A DNA stretch of 25,582 nucleotides, from assembly GCA_964548535.1 (NCBI GenBank), contig CAZJRQ010000033.1, forward strand, positions 1-25,582. Direction: 5' to 3'. The position numbers and the translations under genes are program-made. This stretch comes from CAZJRQ01 sp964548535. Its GTDB lineage: Bacteria > Bacillota > Clostridia > Oscillospirales > Ruminococcaceae. Shown piece after piece: positions 5,455-14,633 of the stretch (its first letter is position 1; each line of letters begins with the position of its first letter). The notes beneath the pieces are model-generated. The model worked only from the letters and a program-made list of their open reading frames with translations. It was not told the DNA's origin and ran no database searches.

Positions 5455-7602
5455 ATGGGTAACAATAAGGATAATAAATCAAAAATCGACTATCAAAAAA
5501 CAATTTATAACAATCTAAAAAAAGCTGAAAACAAGCCTGTACCGTTTAAGGAGCTGCTGAAAAAATGTCGCTGCAAGGGTTTTGACTTTGATCAGTTTGT
5601 AAAATCAATCGACAAAATGAAGTCTAAGGGTGACATTGTTGAGAACAACTCTGGTATTATGATTCCCGACAAAAAGAGCTTTATGAAATGCTTGGTTTCT
5701 CGACTTAACAAGACTTATGGTTTTGTTAGAAATGTGGAAACTGACGAGGAAATTTTCGTTGTCGGCAAATTTTTAAAGGGTGCAATGCCTGGTGACATCG
5801 TGCTTGTTAGAACTTTTGAGGGCAGAGGGGCATCGCTTGAGGGTGAGGTTACAGAAATTTTGGAAACTAATTTTGCTAGATTTACTGGTGAAATTGTTTG
5901 CGAATTCGGCAAGCTTAAAATTGTTCCTGATACTTTGAGCAAATATGCAATGGAATTTGAAAATCCGCTTGGAATTGAAATTCATGAACATGACAAGGTT
6001 CTTGCTGAAATTACTTCAAGGGGTAGGCGCCATTCTGACCACAAGTGCAGTATTGTTTCAAGCTACGGCAGTTCACTAAAAGCGGCTGTTTGCGCACTTT
6101 CGGTGATTGACATAAACGGAATTACTCCAAATTTCCCGCCTGAGGTTCTTTTTGACGCTAGAGAAAAATCTGATTATCGTACTATTCAAAAAGAGGCTAA
6201 AACTCGTCTAGATTTGCGTGACAAGATTATTTTCACAATTGATGGCGCTGACACTAAGGATATTGATGATGCTATATCTTTTGAAAAGCTTGCGGACGGA
6301 TATGAGCTTGGTGTTCATATCGCTGACGTTTCACATTATGTTACTCCAAAGTCAAATCTTGACAACGAAGCTTTCAATCGCGGAACTAGTGTTTACTACG
6401 CAAACAGGGTAATCCCTATGCTTCCTAAGGAGCTTTCAAACGGAATTTGTTCGCTTAATCCTGATGAGGACAGGCTTGCATTTTCTGCGATAATTCAGCT
6501 TGACAATGATGCTAATATTAAGGATTATAAGTTTGCAAAAACTGTAATTCGCTCACGTCTAAAGGGCGTTTATTCTGAGATTAATGAGCTTTTAGAAGGA
6601 TATAATTCTAAGGAGCTTTGTGAAAAATATGCTGAAGTTTTGGAAGTTTTCCCTGTTATGGCAGAGCTTGCTGACAAGCTTAGTGCTAAAAAGCGTTCAA
6701 GAGGAGCACCTGAGCTTGAAACTATTGAGAGCAAGCTTGTTATTGACGAAGATGATGTTTGTGTTGGTGTTTATCCGCGTACAAGAGGTCGCAGTGAGGA
6801 AATGATTGAAGATTTCATGCTGACTGCAAATGAGTGTGCTGCTAAATTCGGACTAAAAAATGAGCTTCCTTTTGTTTATCGTATTCATGAAAATCCAACT
6901 GATGAAAAGTACACTGGTTTCGTTGAGGGATTGACAAGATTGGGTATTCCATTTAATTTTAATGGTACGCTGACACCTGCTGATATGTCTGCGATTTTGA
7001 AAAAGGTTGAGGGAACAGACATATCAATGGTTGTAAACAATTTAGTTTTGCGTTCTATGTCTAAGGCAAAATATTCTACTGAACCAATTGGACATTTTGG
7101 CTTGGTGCTTGAGGATTATGCGCATTTCACATCACCTATTAGAAGATATCCTGACCTTACAATTCATAGAATTATGGGAGATTTTCTTGATGGAATGAGT
7201 GCTGAGCAGTGCCGACAGAAGTATAACAAGTTTGCATATGCATCAGCTGACCAGTCTACTCAAACAGAGCTTGTCGCTATGACTTGTGAGCGCAGCTGTA
7301 ATGATTGTTACAAGGCTGAATATATGAAAAATCTTATTGGACAAGAGTTTGACGGCACTATTGTTTCGGTAATGGAGTTCGGAATTTTTGTAGTTCTTCC
7401 AAACACTTGTGAGGGTCTTATTCCTGCTAGAACTTTGAGCGACGGTGAGTATTCATACGACGGAACTATGACACTTCGAAACGAAAACACTGGTATGAGT
7501 TATACAGTAGGACAGCCAATTAGAATCAAGGTTGAGTCTGCTGATGTAAGCAGCGGTAAGGTTGACTTTAGTTTAGTAAGTCAAAGTAGTTCAGCTGAAT
7601 AA
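5455..7602 (+). CDS. rnr: Ribonuclease R
   Basis: A 3'-5' processive exoribonuclease of 715 residues, close to usual RNase R length but without a long basic tail. Domain order: an N-terminal winged-helix-like region (about 10-70); OB/cold-shock folds (about 80-235, with GFVRN near 89); then the RNB catalytic domain (about 250-575). The metal-binding motif DGADTKDIDDA (263-273) supplies the catalytic Asp residues. A C-terminal S1 domain begins at about 629. It degrades structured RNA and works with tmRNA in mRNA decay. The start is ATG 5455 with AAAGAAAGG upstream. secG-rnr-smpB is a common Firmicutes order; smpB is absent here and a strong terminator follows the gene. Confidence 0.96.
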   Translation: MGNNKDNKSKIDYQKTIYNNLKKAENKPVPFKELLKKCRCKGFDFDQFVKSIDKMKSKGDIVENNSGIMIPDKKSFMKCLVSRLNKTYGFVRNVETDEEIFVVGKFLKGAMPGDIVLVRTFEGRGASLEGEVTEILETNFARFTGEIVCEFGKLKIVPDTLSKYAMEFENPLGIEIHEHDKVLAEITSRGRRHSDHKCSIVSSYGSSLKAAVCALSVIDINGITPNFPPEVLFDAREKSDYRTIQKEAKTRLDLRDKIIFTIDGADTKDIDDAISFEKLADGYELGVHIADVSHYVTPKSNLDNEAFNRGTSVYYANRVIPMLPKELSNGICSLNPDEDRLAFSAIIQLDNDANIKDYKFAKTVIRSRLKGVYSEINELLEGYNSKELCEKYAEVLEVFPVMAELADKLSAKKRSRGAPELETIESKLVIDEDDVCVGVYPRTRGRSEEMIEDFMLTANECAAKFGLKNELPFVYRIHENPTDEKYTGFVEGLTRLGIPFNFNGTLTPADMSAILKKVEGTDISMVVNNLVLRSMSKAKYSTEPIGHFGLVLEDYAHFTSPIRRYPDLTIHRIMGDFLDGMSAEQCRQKYNKFAYASADQSTQTELVAMTCERSCNDCYKAEYMKNLIGQEFDGTIVSVMEFGIFVVLPNTCEGLIPARTLSDGEYSYDGTMTLRNENTGMSYTVGQPIRIKVESADVSSGKVDFSLVSQSSSAE

Positions 7603-7662
7603 AAAATAAGGCTATTTATCAACAATCCAGTTGTATGAATGTTGAAAGATTTATATTTTAAT

Positions 7663-7702
7663 AAAACCTCATCAAAAGCATACGTTTTTGATGAGGTTTT
7701 TT
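7663..7702 (+). terminator. rnr terminator
   Basis: AAAACCTCATCAAAA (7663-7677) pairs perfectly with its complement at 7686-7700 around an 8-nt loop, ending in TTTTTT. It may work on both strands. Confidence 0.9.
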
Positions 7703-7710
7703 GATACGAA

Positions 7711-7747
7711 AAAATAAATCTCCCCTGCCAATCGACAGGGGAGATTT
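7711..7747 (-). terminator. Terminator of the activase/dehydratase unit
   Basis: AAATCTCCCCTG (7716-7727) pairs perfectly over 12 bp with CAGGGGAGATTT (7736-7747). Read on the minus strand it is followed by ATTTTTTC. It lies only 9 nt past the stop codon of the 7757-9037 gene and back-to-back with the rnr terminator. Confidence 0.9.
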
Positions 7748-7756
7748 GTATTTATA

Positions 7757-9037
7757 CTAGAATTTCTGAGCGTTTGCACCAGCGAGCATTAGCTTTATTC
7801 TGTTTTCCTGATTAACTTTTGTTGCACCAGGATCATAGTCAATAGCTACAATATTAACTTGCGGATACGCTTCCTTGATTACTCGTGTCATGCCCTTTGC
7901 TACAATATGGTTTGGCAGACATCCAAATGGCTGTGCACATACGATATTGTTAGTGCCTGTTTCAGCTAAAGCTGCCATTTCTGCTGTGATTAACCAGCCC
8001 TCGCCCATTTTTACACCTTGATGAATGTACTTGTCAGCATATTCTCTCAAATGTTCAAAGTCGTGAGGTGGCTGGAACTCGCCATGCTCCTCAATAATCT
8101 TGATTTGCTGTTTTTGGAACTTGTAAAGCACCTTGTAGCCAATATCATAAGCAAGTGTTAGATTAGTCTTTTTATCATAAAGATATGCGTCGTTTACAGA
8201 ATCAGATGCACAGTAAAGCACGAAGTCCAAAAGTCCTGGAACGTTAGGCTCACAGCCCTCTGACAGCAAGAAATTGTTTAGGTCATTGTTTGCAAGAGGT
8301 GAATATTTTGCGTAAATTTCACCAACAACACCAACTCGTGGTTTTTGCTCCTTAGAACGCGGAATAGCTGAAAAATCTTTCAGCATTGCCTTGTAAATCG
8401 GCTTTGTATGAAAATATTTGTTTGAGTCAACCAGCTTGCTTAATCTGTGCTGCCAGCGAGCCAAAACTTCATCAGTCTTGTTTTCTTCAAGCTCATAAGG
8501 CTTACACTGATTGTACAACAGCATTAACATATCACCGTACAAAACAGCATAAAGCAGTTTCATTGCGATGTTTGGAGTCATTGGCATTGCTGGGTTTTTC
8601 TCAAGTCCTGCAAAGTTAAATGAAATTACCGGAACTTGCGGAAACTCCTGTGCAATTGCTTTTCTAATCAAATGAATATAGTTTGATGCTCTGCAACCGC
8701 CACCTGTCTGTGACATCATAAGTGCAGTTTTGTTTATATCATACTCACCGCTTTTTAGCGCATCAATAAACTGTCCGATAACCAAAAGTGCAGGATAGCA
8801 GGTATCATTGTGAGTATTTTTCAATCCCTCATCAATTACATTTCTCGATTCGTTTTGCAAAAGCACCATGTTAAAACCGAGCTTTTGATAAATTTGCACA
8901 ATCAGCTTAAAATGAATAGGCAACATATCCGGGATTAAAATAGTATAATCCTTTTTCATCTGCTCAGTAAAAACTGTCTTGTGAACTCTGTCTGAACCTT
9001 TTATTTTAGGTGTTTTATTTGAATTTTTATCGCTCAC
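7757..9037 (-). CDS. 2-hydroxyacyl-CoA dehydratase-like protein (activase partner)
   Basis: A 426-residue protein resembling the dehydratase component of the 2-hydroxyacyl-CoA dehydratase family. Cys-containing motifs that could hold an iron-sulfur cluster are NDTCYPALL (Cys80), QTGGGCRASNY (Cys115) and VCAQPFGCLPNH (about 367 and 373). The start is GTG at 9037, eleven nt inside the end of the upstream gene, with AGGAGG nine nt ahead; the overlap GTGAGCGATAA implies translational coupling. In many Firmicutes this sequence is the C-terminal part of one long fused protein of about 1,400 residues whose N-terminal part is the activase; here the two are separate genes. The substrate is not known, and no acyl-CoA transferase or dehydrogenase lies near to suggest an amino-acid fermentation pathway. 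Confidence 0.85.
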   Translation of the reverse strand: MSDKNSNKTPKIKGSDRVHKTVFTEQMKKDYTILIPDMLPIHFKLIVQIYQKLGFNMVLLQNESRNVIDEGLKNTHNDTCYPALLVIGQFIDALKSGEYDINKTALMMSQTGGGCRASNYIHLIRKAIAQEFPQVPVISFNFAGLEKNPAMPMTPNIAMKLLYAVLYGDMLMLLYNQCKPYELEENKTDEVLARWQHRLSKLVDSNKYFHTKPIYKAMLKDFSAIPRSKEQKPRVGVVGEIYAKYSPLANNDLNNFLLSEGCEPNVPGLLDFVLYCASDSVNDAYLYDKKTNLTLAYDIGYKVLYKFQKQQIKIIEEHGEFQPPHDFEHLREYADKYIHQGVKMGEGWLITAEMAALAETGTNNIVCAQPFGCLPNHIVAKGMTRVIKEAYPQVNIVAIDYDPGATKVNQENRIKLMLAGANAQKF

Positions 9038-11981
9038 TGGAGTTTTCCTCCTTTTCTTCTAATGCGGCTGCTAACGAACGCAGTCTGATTTTTGCAGCTC
9101 CTAGATTTGTAATTTCATCTATTTTTAGCTGTGTGTATAGTTTTCCGTTTTCTTCCAAAATTGCTCTAATTTCATCAGTCGTAACAGCATCAATTCCGCA
9201 GCCGAAAGATACAAGCTGTACAAGCTGCATATCGTCGTTTTGGCAAATATATTCTGCCGCCTTGTAAAGTCTAGCATGATAAGTCCACTGATTAAGAACA
9301 TCAAGCTTTGGTGTATCAACAAGCTCAGCAACACTATCTTCAGTAATTACTGCAAATCCAAGTGAAGCAATAAGCTTGTGAATTCCGTGATTAATTTCAG
9401 GATCGATATGATATGGTCGGCCAGCTAACACGATGATTTTCTGATTATTTTCTCTTGCGCTGTTAATAATCTCCATAGCCTTTTGCTGATTTTGACGTTT
9501 GTATCTTACCTGCTCAGAGAATGCTCTGTTAAGCACTCCCAAGACTTGTTTTTCAGTAATGCCATACTTAGACAGCGACCTTGCAACTGCCTTAGCAACG
9601 TGCGTTTTGATATTCAAATCAAGATATGGTGCAATAAAGTTATCATCATTAAGCTCTGGAATATTAGCTTTCAAAAGCTCAGGATAATATGCAACTACAG
9701 GGCAATTATAGTGGTTATCAGAACCAGACTCGTCAACGTTATAGCTCATGCAAGGGTAGAATATGAAATCAACACCGCGTTCAAGCAGACTCAAAATGTG
9801 TCCGTGACAAAGCTTAGCAGGATAACAAACTGTATCCGACGGAATTGTCTGCTGTCCCTTGTAGTAGGTATCTCTAGTTGAATGTTCAGATAGCACAACC
9901 TCAAAACCAAGCTGAGTAAGCAAAGCGTGGAAGAATGGCATTTGGTCATAAAATTCTAACGCAAGCGGAATACCAACCTTAGCGATTGGGTGTTTAGGCT
10001 TGATGTTCTCATAGCTTAGAATTTTGTCGTATTTATATTCAATCATGTTTTCAACAGGATTATCAATTTTAATTCCAGCACCCTTTTCACAGCGGTTGCC
10101 TGAAATAAATTTATGTCCGTCATTAAAGCGGATGATTGTTAGATTACATTTAGCAGTACAGCCACCACATTGTGCGGCTACTGAATTATAAGAAAACTCT
10201 TCTAGTTCTTTTTTATTCAAAAGCTTTGATTTATCTTCACTGCCCTTTGATTTTTCCATAGCGAACAATGCACAGCCGAAAGCTCCCATAAGTCCTGCAA
10301 TTGCTGGACGAATTACGTTTCTTCCAAGCTCCATTTCAAAAGAACGCAAAACTGCATCGTTTAGAAATGTACCGCCCTGCACTACAATATTTTTACCAAG
10401 CTCGTCAACAGATTTTGCTCTGATAACCTTGTAAATTGCGTTTTTAATAATTGAAGATGAAAGTCCAGCTGAAATATCTTCAACCGACGCACCGTCCTTT
10501 TGTGCCTGTTTTACAGATGAATTCATAAAAACAGTACATCTTGAACCAAGCTCAACTGGTGCTTGCGAGAACAGTCCCAGTCTAGCAAACTCTGAAATAT
10601 CATAATCCATAGCCTGTGCAAAAGTTTGAATAAACGAACCACAGCCTGACGAACAAGCCTCGTTTAGCATAATACTGTCAATGGCATTATTTTTTATTTT
10701 AAAGCACTTGATATCTTGTCCGCCGATGTCAATAATAAAATCAACGTCAGGACAGAAATAAGCTGCAGCCTTGTAGTGGGCAACCGTTTCAACAATACCG
10801 TAATCAACGCCAAGTCCTTCACGAATTAAATCCTCACCATAGCCTGTAACAGCTGATGATTTTATATTTAAGTCAGGGCCGCAAAGAGAATGTATCTCCT
10901 CAATTTTTGATGCAATTACATCAAGAGGCTGCCCCTTATTTGAACCGTAATATTGATATAAAATTTTGCCCTCAGGAGTAATCAAAATCAGCTTTGTAGT
11001 AGTAGAACCTGCGTCAACGCCCAAATAAGCGTCACCCTTGTAAGTTTTAATATCCTCATATTTAAGGTCAGACTGCTGATGTCTGCTCACAAATTCGTTA
11101 TACTGCCCTTGTGATTCAAACAGCGGTTTGCCGATTACAATAGAATCTTGAGCCTTTGCATTGATGATTTTATCCAAAGCCTCATCAATTGTCATTTCTT
11201 CGCTTGTATTTTGAGCGTGCAAAGCAGAGCCATAAGCCATAAAGCATGGTGCAAGCTCTGGGAAAACAGCATTTTCTTCATCAAGTTTTAGTGTGTCAAT
11301 AAAAGCCTTTCTCAAACCGCTTAAGAATGACAACGGACCTCCTAAAAACAGAACCTTGCCCTCAATTTTTCGTCCTTGAGCAAGCCCTGAAATTGTCTGG
11401 TCAACTACTGCTTGGAAAATTGATGCCGCAATATCTTCTTTCTTAGCACCCTGATTCAGCAGCGGCTGAATGTCAGACTTAGCAAAAACTCCACAGCGTG
11501 ATGCGATTGGATATATCTTCTCACTATGTAGAGAAAGTTCATTTAATTCATCAGGTGCAACGCCCAAAAGACTTGCCATTTGGTCGATAAAAGCACCAGT
11601 ACCGCCAGCACAAGAACCGTTCATTCTCTGCTCAACTCCACCAGTTAGGAAGATAATTTTAGCATCCTCACCGCCAAGCTCAACCACAACGTCAGCATCA
11701 GTATAGCTTTCATTTACAGCAGTAAATGCAGCAAAAACTTCCTGCACAAATGTCATATCACAAGCCTCAGCAATGCCTAGTCCTGCAGAACCTGTTATAG
11801 CAATTTTAAATTTATCTCCAACATATAAATCTCTTATAATTCTAAGCTGGTCAGCTACAGTTTCACGTACCTTTGAATAATGTCTTTCGTATTTATTGTA
11901 TATGATTTCATCACCGTCAAGAATGACAGTTTTTACAGTTGTTGAACCAACGTCTATACCTAGACTGTAAACTTTATTCAT
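9027..11981 (-). CDS. Double acyl-CoA dehydratase activase (BadF/BadG/BcrA/BcrD type) with DUF2229-like region
   Basis: A 984-residue protein carrying two ASKHA ATPase modules in tandem. The first begins GIDVGSTTVK (8-17) and has GSCAGGTG (Cys124) and SRCGVF (Cys163). The second begins GVDAGSTTTK (321-330) and has EACSSGCG (Cys443) and SRCTVF (Cys482). In both, the two Cys are 39 residues apart, the same spacing as the [4Fe-4S] ligands of the hydroxyglutaryl-CoA dehydratase activator (Cys127/Cys166). A Cys cluster (605, 608, 612, 631) follows. A region like DUF2229 comes next, with DTVCYPAKLCHGH (719, 725) and Cys744. Such activators hydrolyse ATP to inject a high-energy electron into the dehydratase. 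ATG 11981 has GAGGAG upstream. It is the first gene of the unit, with an extended -10 promoter at 12036-12063. Confidence 0.92.
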   Translation of the reverse strand: MNKVYSLGIDVGSTTVKTVILDGDEIIYNKYERHYSKVRETVADQLRIIRDLYVGDKFKIAITGSAGLGIAEACDMTFVQEVFAAFTAVNESYTDADVVVELGGEDAKIIFLTGGVEQRMNGSCAGGTGAFIDQMASLLGVAPDELNELSLHSEKIYPIASRCGVFAKSDIQPLLNQGAKKEDIAASIFQAVVDQTISGLAQGRKIEGKVLFLGGPLSFLSGLRKAFIDTLKLDEENAVFPELAPCFMAYGSALHAQNTSEEMTIDEALDKIINAKAQDSIVIGKPLFESQGQYNEFVSRHQQSDLKYEDIKTYKGDAYLGVDAGSTTTKLILITPEGKILYQYYGSNKGQPLDVIASKIEEIHSLCGPDLNIKSSAVTGYGEDLIREGLGVDYGIVETVAHYKAAAYFCPDVDFIIDIGGQDIKCFKIKNNAIDSIMLNEACSSGCGSFIQTFAQAMDYDISEFARLGLFSQAPVELGSRCTVFMNSSVKQAQKDGASVEDISAGLSSSIIKNAIYKVIRAKSVDELGKNIVVQGGTFLNDAVLRSFEMELGRNVIRPAIAGLMGAFGCALFAMEKSKGSEDKSKLLNKKELEEFSYNSVAAQCGGCTAKCNLTIIRFNDGHKFISGNRCEKGAGIKIDNPVENMIEYKYDKILSYENIKPKHPIAKVGIPLALEFYDQMPFFHALLTQLGFEVVLSEHSTRDTYYKGQQTIPSDTVCYPAKLCHGHILSLLERGVDFIFYPCMSYNVDESGSDNHYNCPVVAYYPELLKANIPELNDDNFIAPYLDLNIKTHVAKAVARSLSKYGITEKQVLGVLNRAFSEQVRYKRQNQQKAMEIINSARENNQKIIVLAGRPYHIDPEINHGIHKLIASLGFAVITEDSVAELVDTPKLDVLNQWTYHARLYKAAEYICQNDDMQLVQLVSFGCGIDAVTTDEIRAILEENGKLYTQLKIDEITNLGAAKIRLRSLAAALEEKEENSSER

Positions 11982-12035
11982 AATAACTCCTCATAGTTTT
12001 ATTAGTATTATATAATGTACTTACACATACAATAT

Positions 12036-12063
12036 ATTATACCATAAAATCGACAAAAAGCAA
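12036..12063 (-). promoter_or_regulatory. Promoter of the activase/dehydratase unit
   Basis: On the minus strand TTGCTT (12058-12063), 16 bp, then TATAAT (12036-12041) preceded by TGG, an extended -10. It lies 55 nt before the start codon. The rest of the 342-nt divergent gap (11982-12323) is AT-rich, with only this and the fruK promoter recognisable. Confidence 0.6.
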
Positions 12064-12226
12064 ATATTTTTTGTGCGTTTACAAAAACTTTAACATTTAA
12101 CAAAAATCAATAATTATTTATTCCAATTTATTCAATAAAAACTTCAATATTTAGGTCTGATAAATGATGTTTACAGATTATTTTCATAAGATACAATATG
12201 TGTTTTTAAAAATTGTAAATAAAAAT

Positions 12227-12255
12227 TTGCAATTTCTTTTAAAAAATAGTATTAT
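12227..12255 (+). promoter_or_regulatory. Candidate promoter of the fruK-like gene
   Basis: TTGCAA (12227-12232), 17 bp, then TATTAT (12250-12255), 68 nt before the start codon at 12324. Confidence 0.5.
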
Positions 12256-12323
12256 TAATGTATATTATTTTTATGCTAGTTAAAAATGCCTATTTTAGCC
12301 AGCAATATGAAAGGGGTATTTCA

Positions 12324-13229
12324 ATGATATACACAGTGACATTTAATCCGTCACTTGACTACGTTATTACAGTTGATGATTTTGTAAGCGGTGCTACAAA
12401 TCGATGTACGAATGAACATATTTTGACAGGCGGTAAGGGTGTTAATGTTTCGATAGTTTTGAAGAATTTAGGTGTTGATTCAACCGCATTAGGATTTATA
12501 GCCGGCTTTACTGGTAACGAAATTGAAAGAAGCTTGGGTGACTTTGGTCTTAATTGTGATTTTATAAAACTTAAAGACGGACTTTCAAGAATTAATGTGA
12601 AAATGAAAGGAAGGGCAGAAAGTGAAATAAACAGCTGTGGGCCTTACATTTCAACTAACGATGTTGAAAATCTAATGCAGAAGATTTCTAAGCTTGAGCA
12701 CGGGGATTATTTGGTTTTAGCAGGAAGCATTCCAAACTCTGTTCCTGACACGATTTATATGGAAATAATGAAGAGTTTGAAAGATAAGCAGGTTAATATC
12801 GTTGTTGATGCAACGGGCGATTTGCTTTTGAATGTGCTTGAATACAAACCGTTTCTTGTTAAGCCCAACAACTTTGAGCTTGAAGATATTTTTGGAGTAA
12901 AGTGCGGCAAAGATAAAAATTTAATTGCAAAATATGCAAAAAAACTTCAAGAAAAAGGAGCAAGAAATGTCCTTGTTTCAATGGCTGGTGACGGCGCTGT
13001 TTTGTTTACAGAAAATGGCGATGTTCATTTTGCTGACAGCCCGAATGGTGTTGTGAAAAACTCAGTCGGCGCAGGTGATTCAATGGTTGCGGGCTTTTTA
13101 GTAGGCTGGCTTAAAGAGCATAATTATAGAGAAGCTTTTAAATGGGGAATAGCTGCTGGAAGTGCCAGTGCTTTTTCAGATAATCTCGCTACTAAAGCAG
13201 AGGTTAAGTATATTTACGGCAAAGTATAA
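12324..13229 (+). CDS. fruK: 1-phosphofructokinase / tagatose-6-phosphate kinase family
   Basis: A 301-residue PfkB-family sugar kinase of the usual FruK length. The N-terminal family opening is IYTVTFNPSLDYVI, followed by the substrate-binding signature TGGKGVNVSIVLKNLG (35-50). The C-terminal signature NSVGAGDSMVAGF holds the catalytic base Asp252. FruK phosphorylates fructose-1-phosphate to fructose-1,6-bisphosphate after PTS uptake, while close relatives use tagatose-6-phosphate; the sequence alone does not separate them. The start is ATG 12324 after AAAGGGG (12310-12316); the in-frame codons back to 12258 lack an RBS. No fruR or fruA neighbour is present, so this is a lone kinase gene. 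No terminator is evident before the serC promoter region. Confidence 0.87.
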   Translation: MIYTVTFNPSLDYVITVDDFVSGATNRCTNEHILTGGKGVNVSIVLKNLGVDSTALGFIAGFTGNEIERSLGDFGLNCDFIKLKDGLSRINVKMKGRAESEINSCGPYISTNDVENLMQKISKLEHGDYLVLAGSIPNSVPDTIYMEIMKSLKDKQVNIVVDATGDLLLNVLEYKPFLVKPNNFELEDIFGVKCGKDKNLIAKYAKKLQEKGARNVLVSMAGDGAVLFTENGDVHFADSPNGVVKNSVGAGDSMVAGFLVGWLKEHNYREAFKWGIAAGSASAFSDNLATKAEVKYIYGKV

Positions 13230-13283
13230 TGCTTAATAATGTCGAATGCAATTGTTTTAACAGTAAGTAATTATATAATATAT

Positions 13284-13337
13284 ATATGAATATAGGGTAT
13301 TCATATTGACAAAGTTATATAATCTATAGGCTTTGTC
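13284..13337. repeat. Two adjacent inverted repeats upstream of serC
   Basis: ATATGAATA (13284-13292) is mirrored by TATTCATAT (13298-13306). GACAAAG (13308-13314) is mirrored by CTTTGTC (13331-13337). Both lie in the fruK-serC gap, upstream of the serC promoter at 13360. They are candidates for operator sites or a weak fruK 3' hairpin; neither is followed by a T-run. Confidence 0.35.
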
Positions 13338-13359
13338 GTAAAGAAATTGCCGATATCCC

Positions 13360-13388
13360 TTGACTTTGATGTCAAAAAGTAATATAAT
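13360..13388 (+). promoter_or_regulatory. serC promoter
   Basis: TTGACT (13360-13365), a 17-bp spacer and TATAAT (13383-13388), 43 nt before the serC start. Confidence 0.7.
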
Positions 13389-13430
13389 AATAGTGTTAAT
13401 TTATTTTAAAAAACTATGGAGGTTTGTGTG

Positions 13431-14513
13431 ATGGGTAGAGTTTATAACTTTAGTGCAGGTCCGGCCGTTCTCCCTGAAGAAGTGCTGAAAGAGGCAGCTG
13501 ACGAAATGCTTGATTATAAGGGCACTGGTACGTCCGTTATGGAGATGAGTCACCGCTCAAAAGCTTATGAGCAGATTATTAACGATGCGGAGCAGGATAT
13601 TCGTGATTTGATGAATATTCCAGACAATTACAAGGTTTTATTTCTACAGGGCGGCGCTTCACAGCAGTTCGCTATGATTCCAATGAATCTTATGAAAAAC
13701 AAGGTTGCTGACTATATTGTAACTGGTCAGTGGGCTAAGAAAGCTTATCAAGAGGCTCAAAAGTACGGAAAAGTTAATAAAATTGCGTCTTCTGAGGATA
13801 AGACTTTCTCTTACATTCCAGATTGTTCAGATCTTGAGATTTCTGACGATGCTGACTATGTTTACATTTGTGAAAATAATACTATTTATGGTACAAAGTT
13901 TAAGACTTTACCTAACACAAAGGGCAAGACACTTGTTGCTGACGTTTCATCATGCTTCCTTTCAGAGCCTGTTGATGTTACAAAGTATGGTATAATTTAC
14001 GGCGGAGTTCAAAAGAATATCGGCCCTGCTGGTGTTGTAATTGTTATTATTCGTGAGGATCTTATCACTGAGGATACTTTAGAGGGTACTCCTACTATGC
14101 TTACATATAAGATTCATGCTGATAACAAGTCGCTTTATAATACTCCTCCTGCTTATGGAATTTATGTTTGCGGCAAGGTGTTTAAGTGGATTAAGAAAAT
14201 GGGCGGACTTGAGGCTATGAAGATTCATAACGAAAAGAAAGCTAAGATTCTTTATGATTATCTTGACGAGAGCAAGCTGTTTAAGGGTACTGTTGTCAAA
14301 CAGGATCGTTCACTTATGAATGTTCCATTTGTTACTGGTAACGATGAGCTTGACGCTAAGTTTGTTGCTGAGTCTAAGGCTGCTGGATTTGAAAACCTAA
14401 AGGGACACAGATCAGTTGGCGGTATGAGAGCTTCAATTTACAATGCTATGCCTATCGAGGGTGTTGAAAAGCTTGTTGAGTTTATGAAGAAGTTTGAGGC
14501 TGAGAACGCTTAA
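13431..14513 (+). CDS. serC: Phosphoserine aminotransferase
   Basis: A 360-residue class-V aminotransferase of standard SerC length. It converts 3-phosphohydroxypyruvate plus glutamate to phosphoserine and 2-oxoglutarate, step two of serine synthesis. The family opening YNFSAGPAVLP, the SHRSK motif, QGGASQQFAMIP, and the PLP lysine within YGGVQKNIGPAG (Lys195) are all present. The start is ATG 13431, with GGAGG at 13418-13422; the earlier ATG at 13416 overlaps that RBS and is rejected. It is followed after 120 nt by serA in the same direction, the usual pairing, so the gene products act in sequence. Frequent GCT, GTT and AAG codons suggest good expression. Confidence 0.97.
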   Translation: MGRVYNFSAGPAVLPEEVLKEAADEMLDYKGTGTSVMEMSHRSKAYEQIINDAEQDIRDLMNIPDNYKVLFLQGGASQQFAMIPMNLMKNKVADYIVTGQWAKKAYQEAQKYGKVNKIASSEDKTFSYIPDCSDLEISDDADYVYICENNTIYGTKFKTLPNTKGKTLVADVSSCFLSEPVDVTKYGIIYGGVQKNIGPAGVVIVIIREDLITEDTLEGTPTMLTYKIHADNKSLYNTPPAYGIYVCGKVFKWIKKMGGLEAMKIHNEKKAKILYDYLDESKLFKGTVVKQDRSLMNVPFVTGNDELDAKFVAESKAAGFENLKGHRSVGGMRASIYNAMPIEGVEKLVEFMKKFEAENA

Positions 14514-14529
14514 CGTTTAAAAATATTTT

Positions 14530-14560
14530 CAGCAGATTTCGTTTATAGTCTGCTGTGTTT
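14530..14560 (+). terminator. Weak hairpin between serC and serA
   Basis: CAGCAGA (14530-14536) pairs with TCTGCTG (14549-14555), followed by TGTTT. The tail is poor in T, so this probably attenuates or stabilises the message rather than ending it. The 120-nt spacer also has a GCAC...GTGC inverted pair near 14581-14606 and AAAGGGG just before serA. Confidence 0.4.
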
Positions 14561-14633
14561 AATTAATTATTTGTACAGTTGCACGGTCGCTGTTTAACGG
14601 CTGTGCTTTGTGCATTGAAAGGGGTTTTTACTA

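Noticed and set aside
9027..9037. Programmed frameshift joining activase and dehydratase-like genes
   Set aside because: No clear slippery heptamer is seen at the overlap, and AGGAGG properly spaced before GTG 9037 explains separate, coupled initiation.
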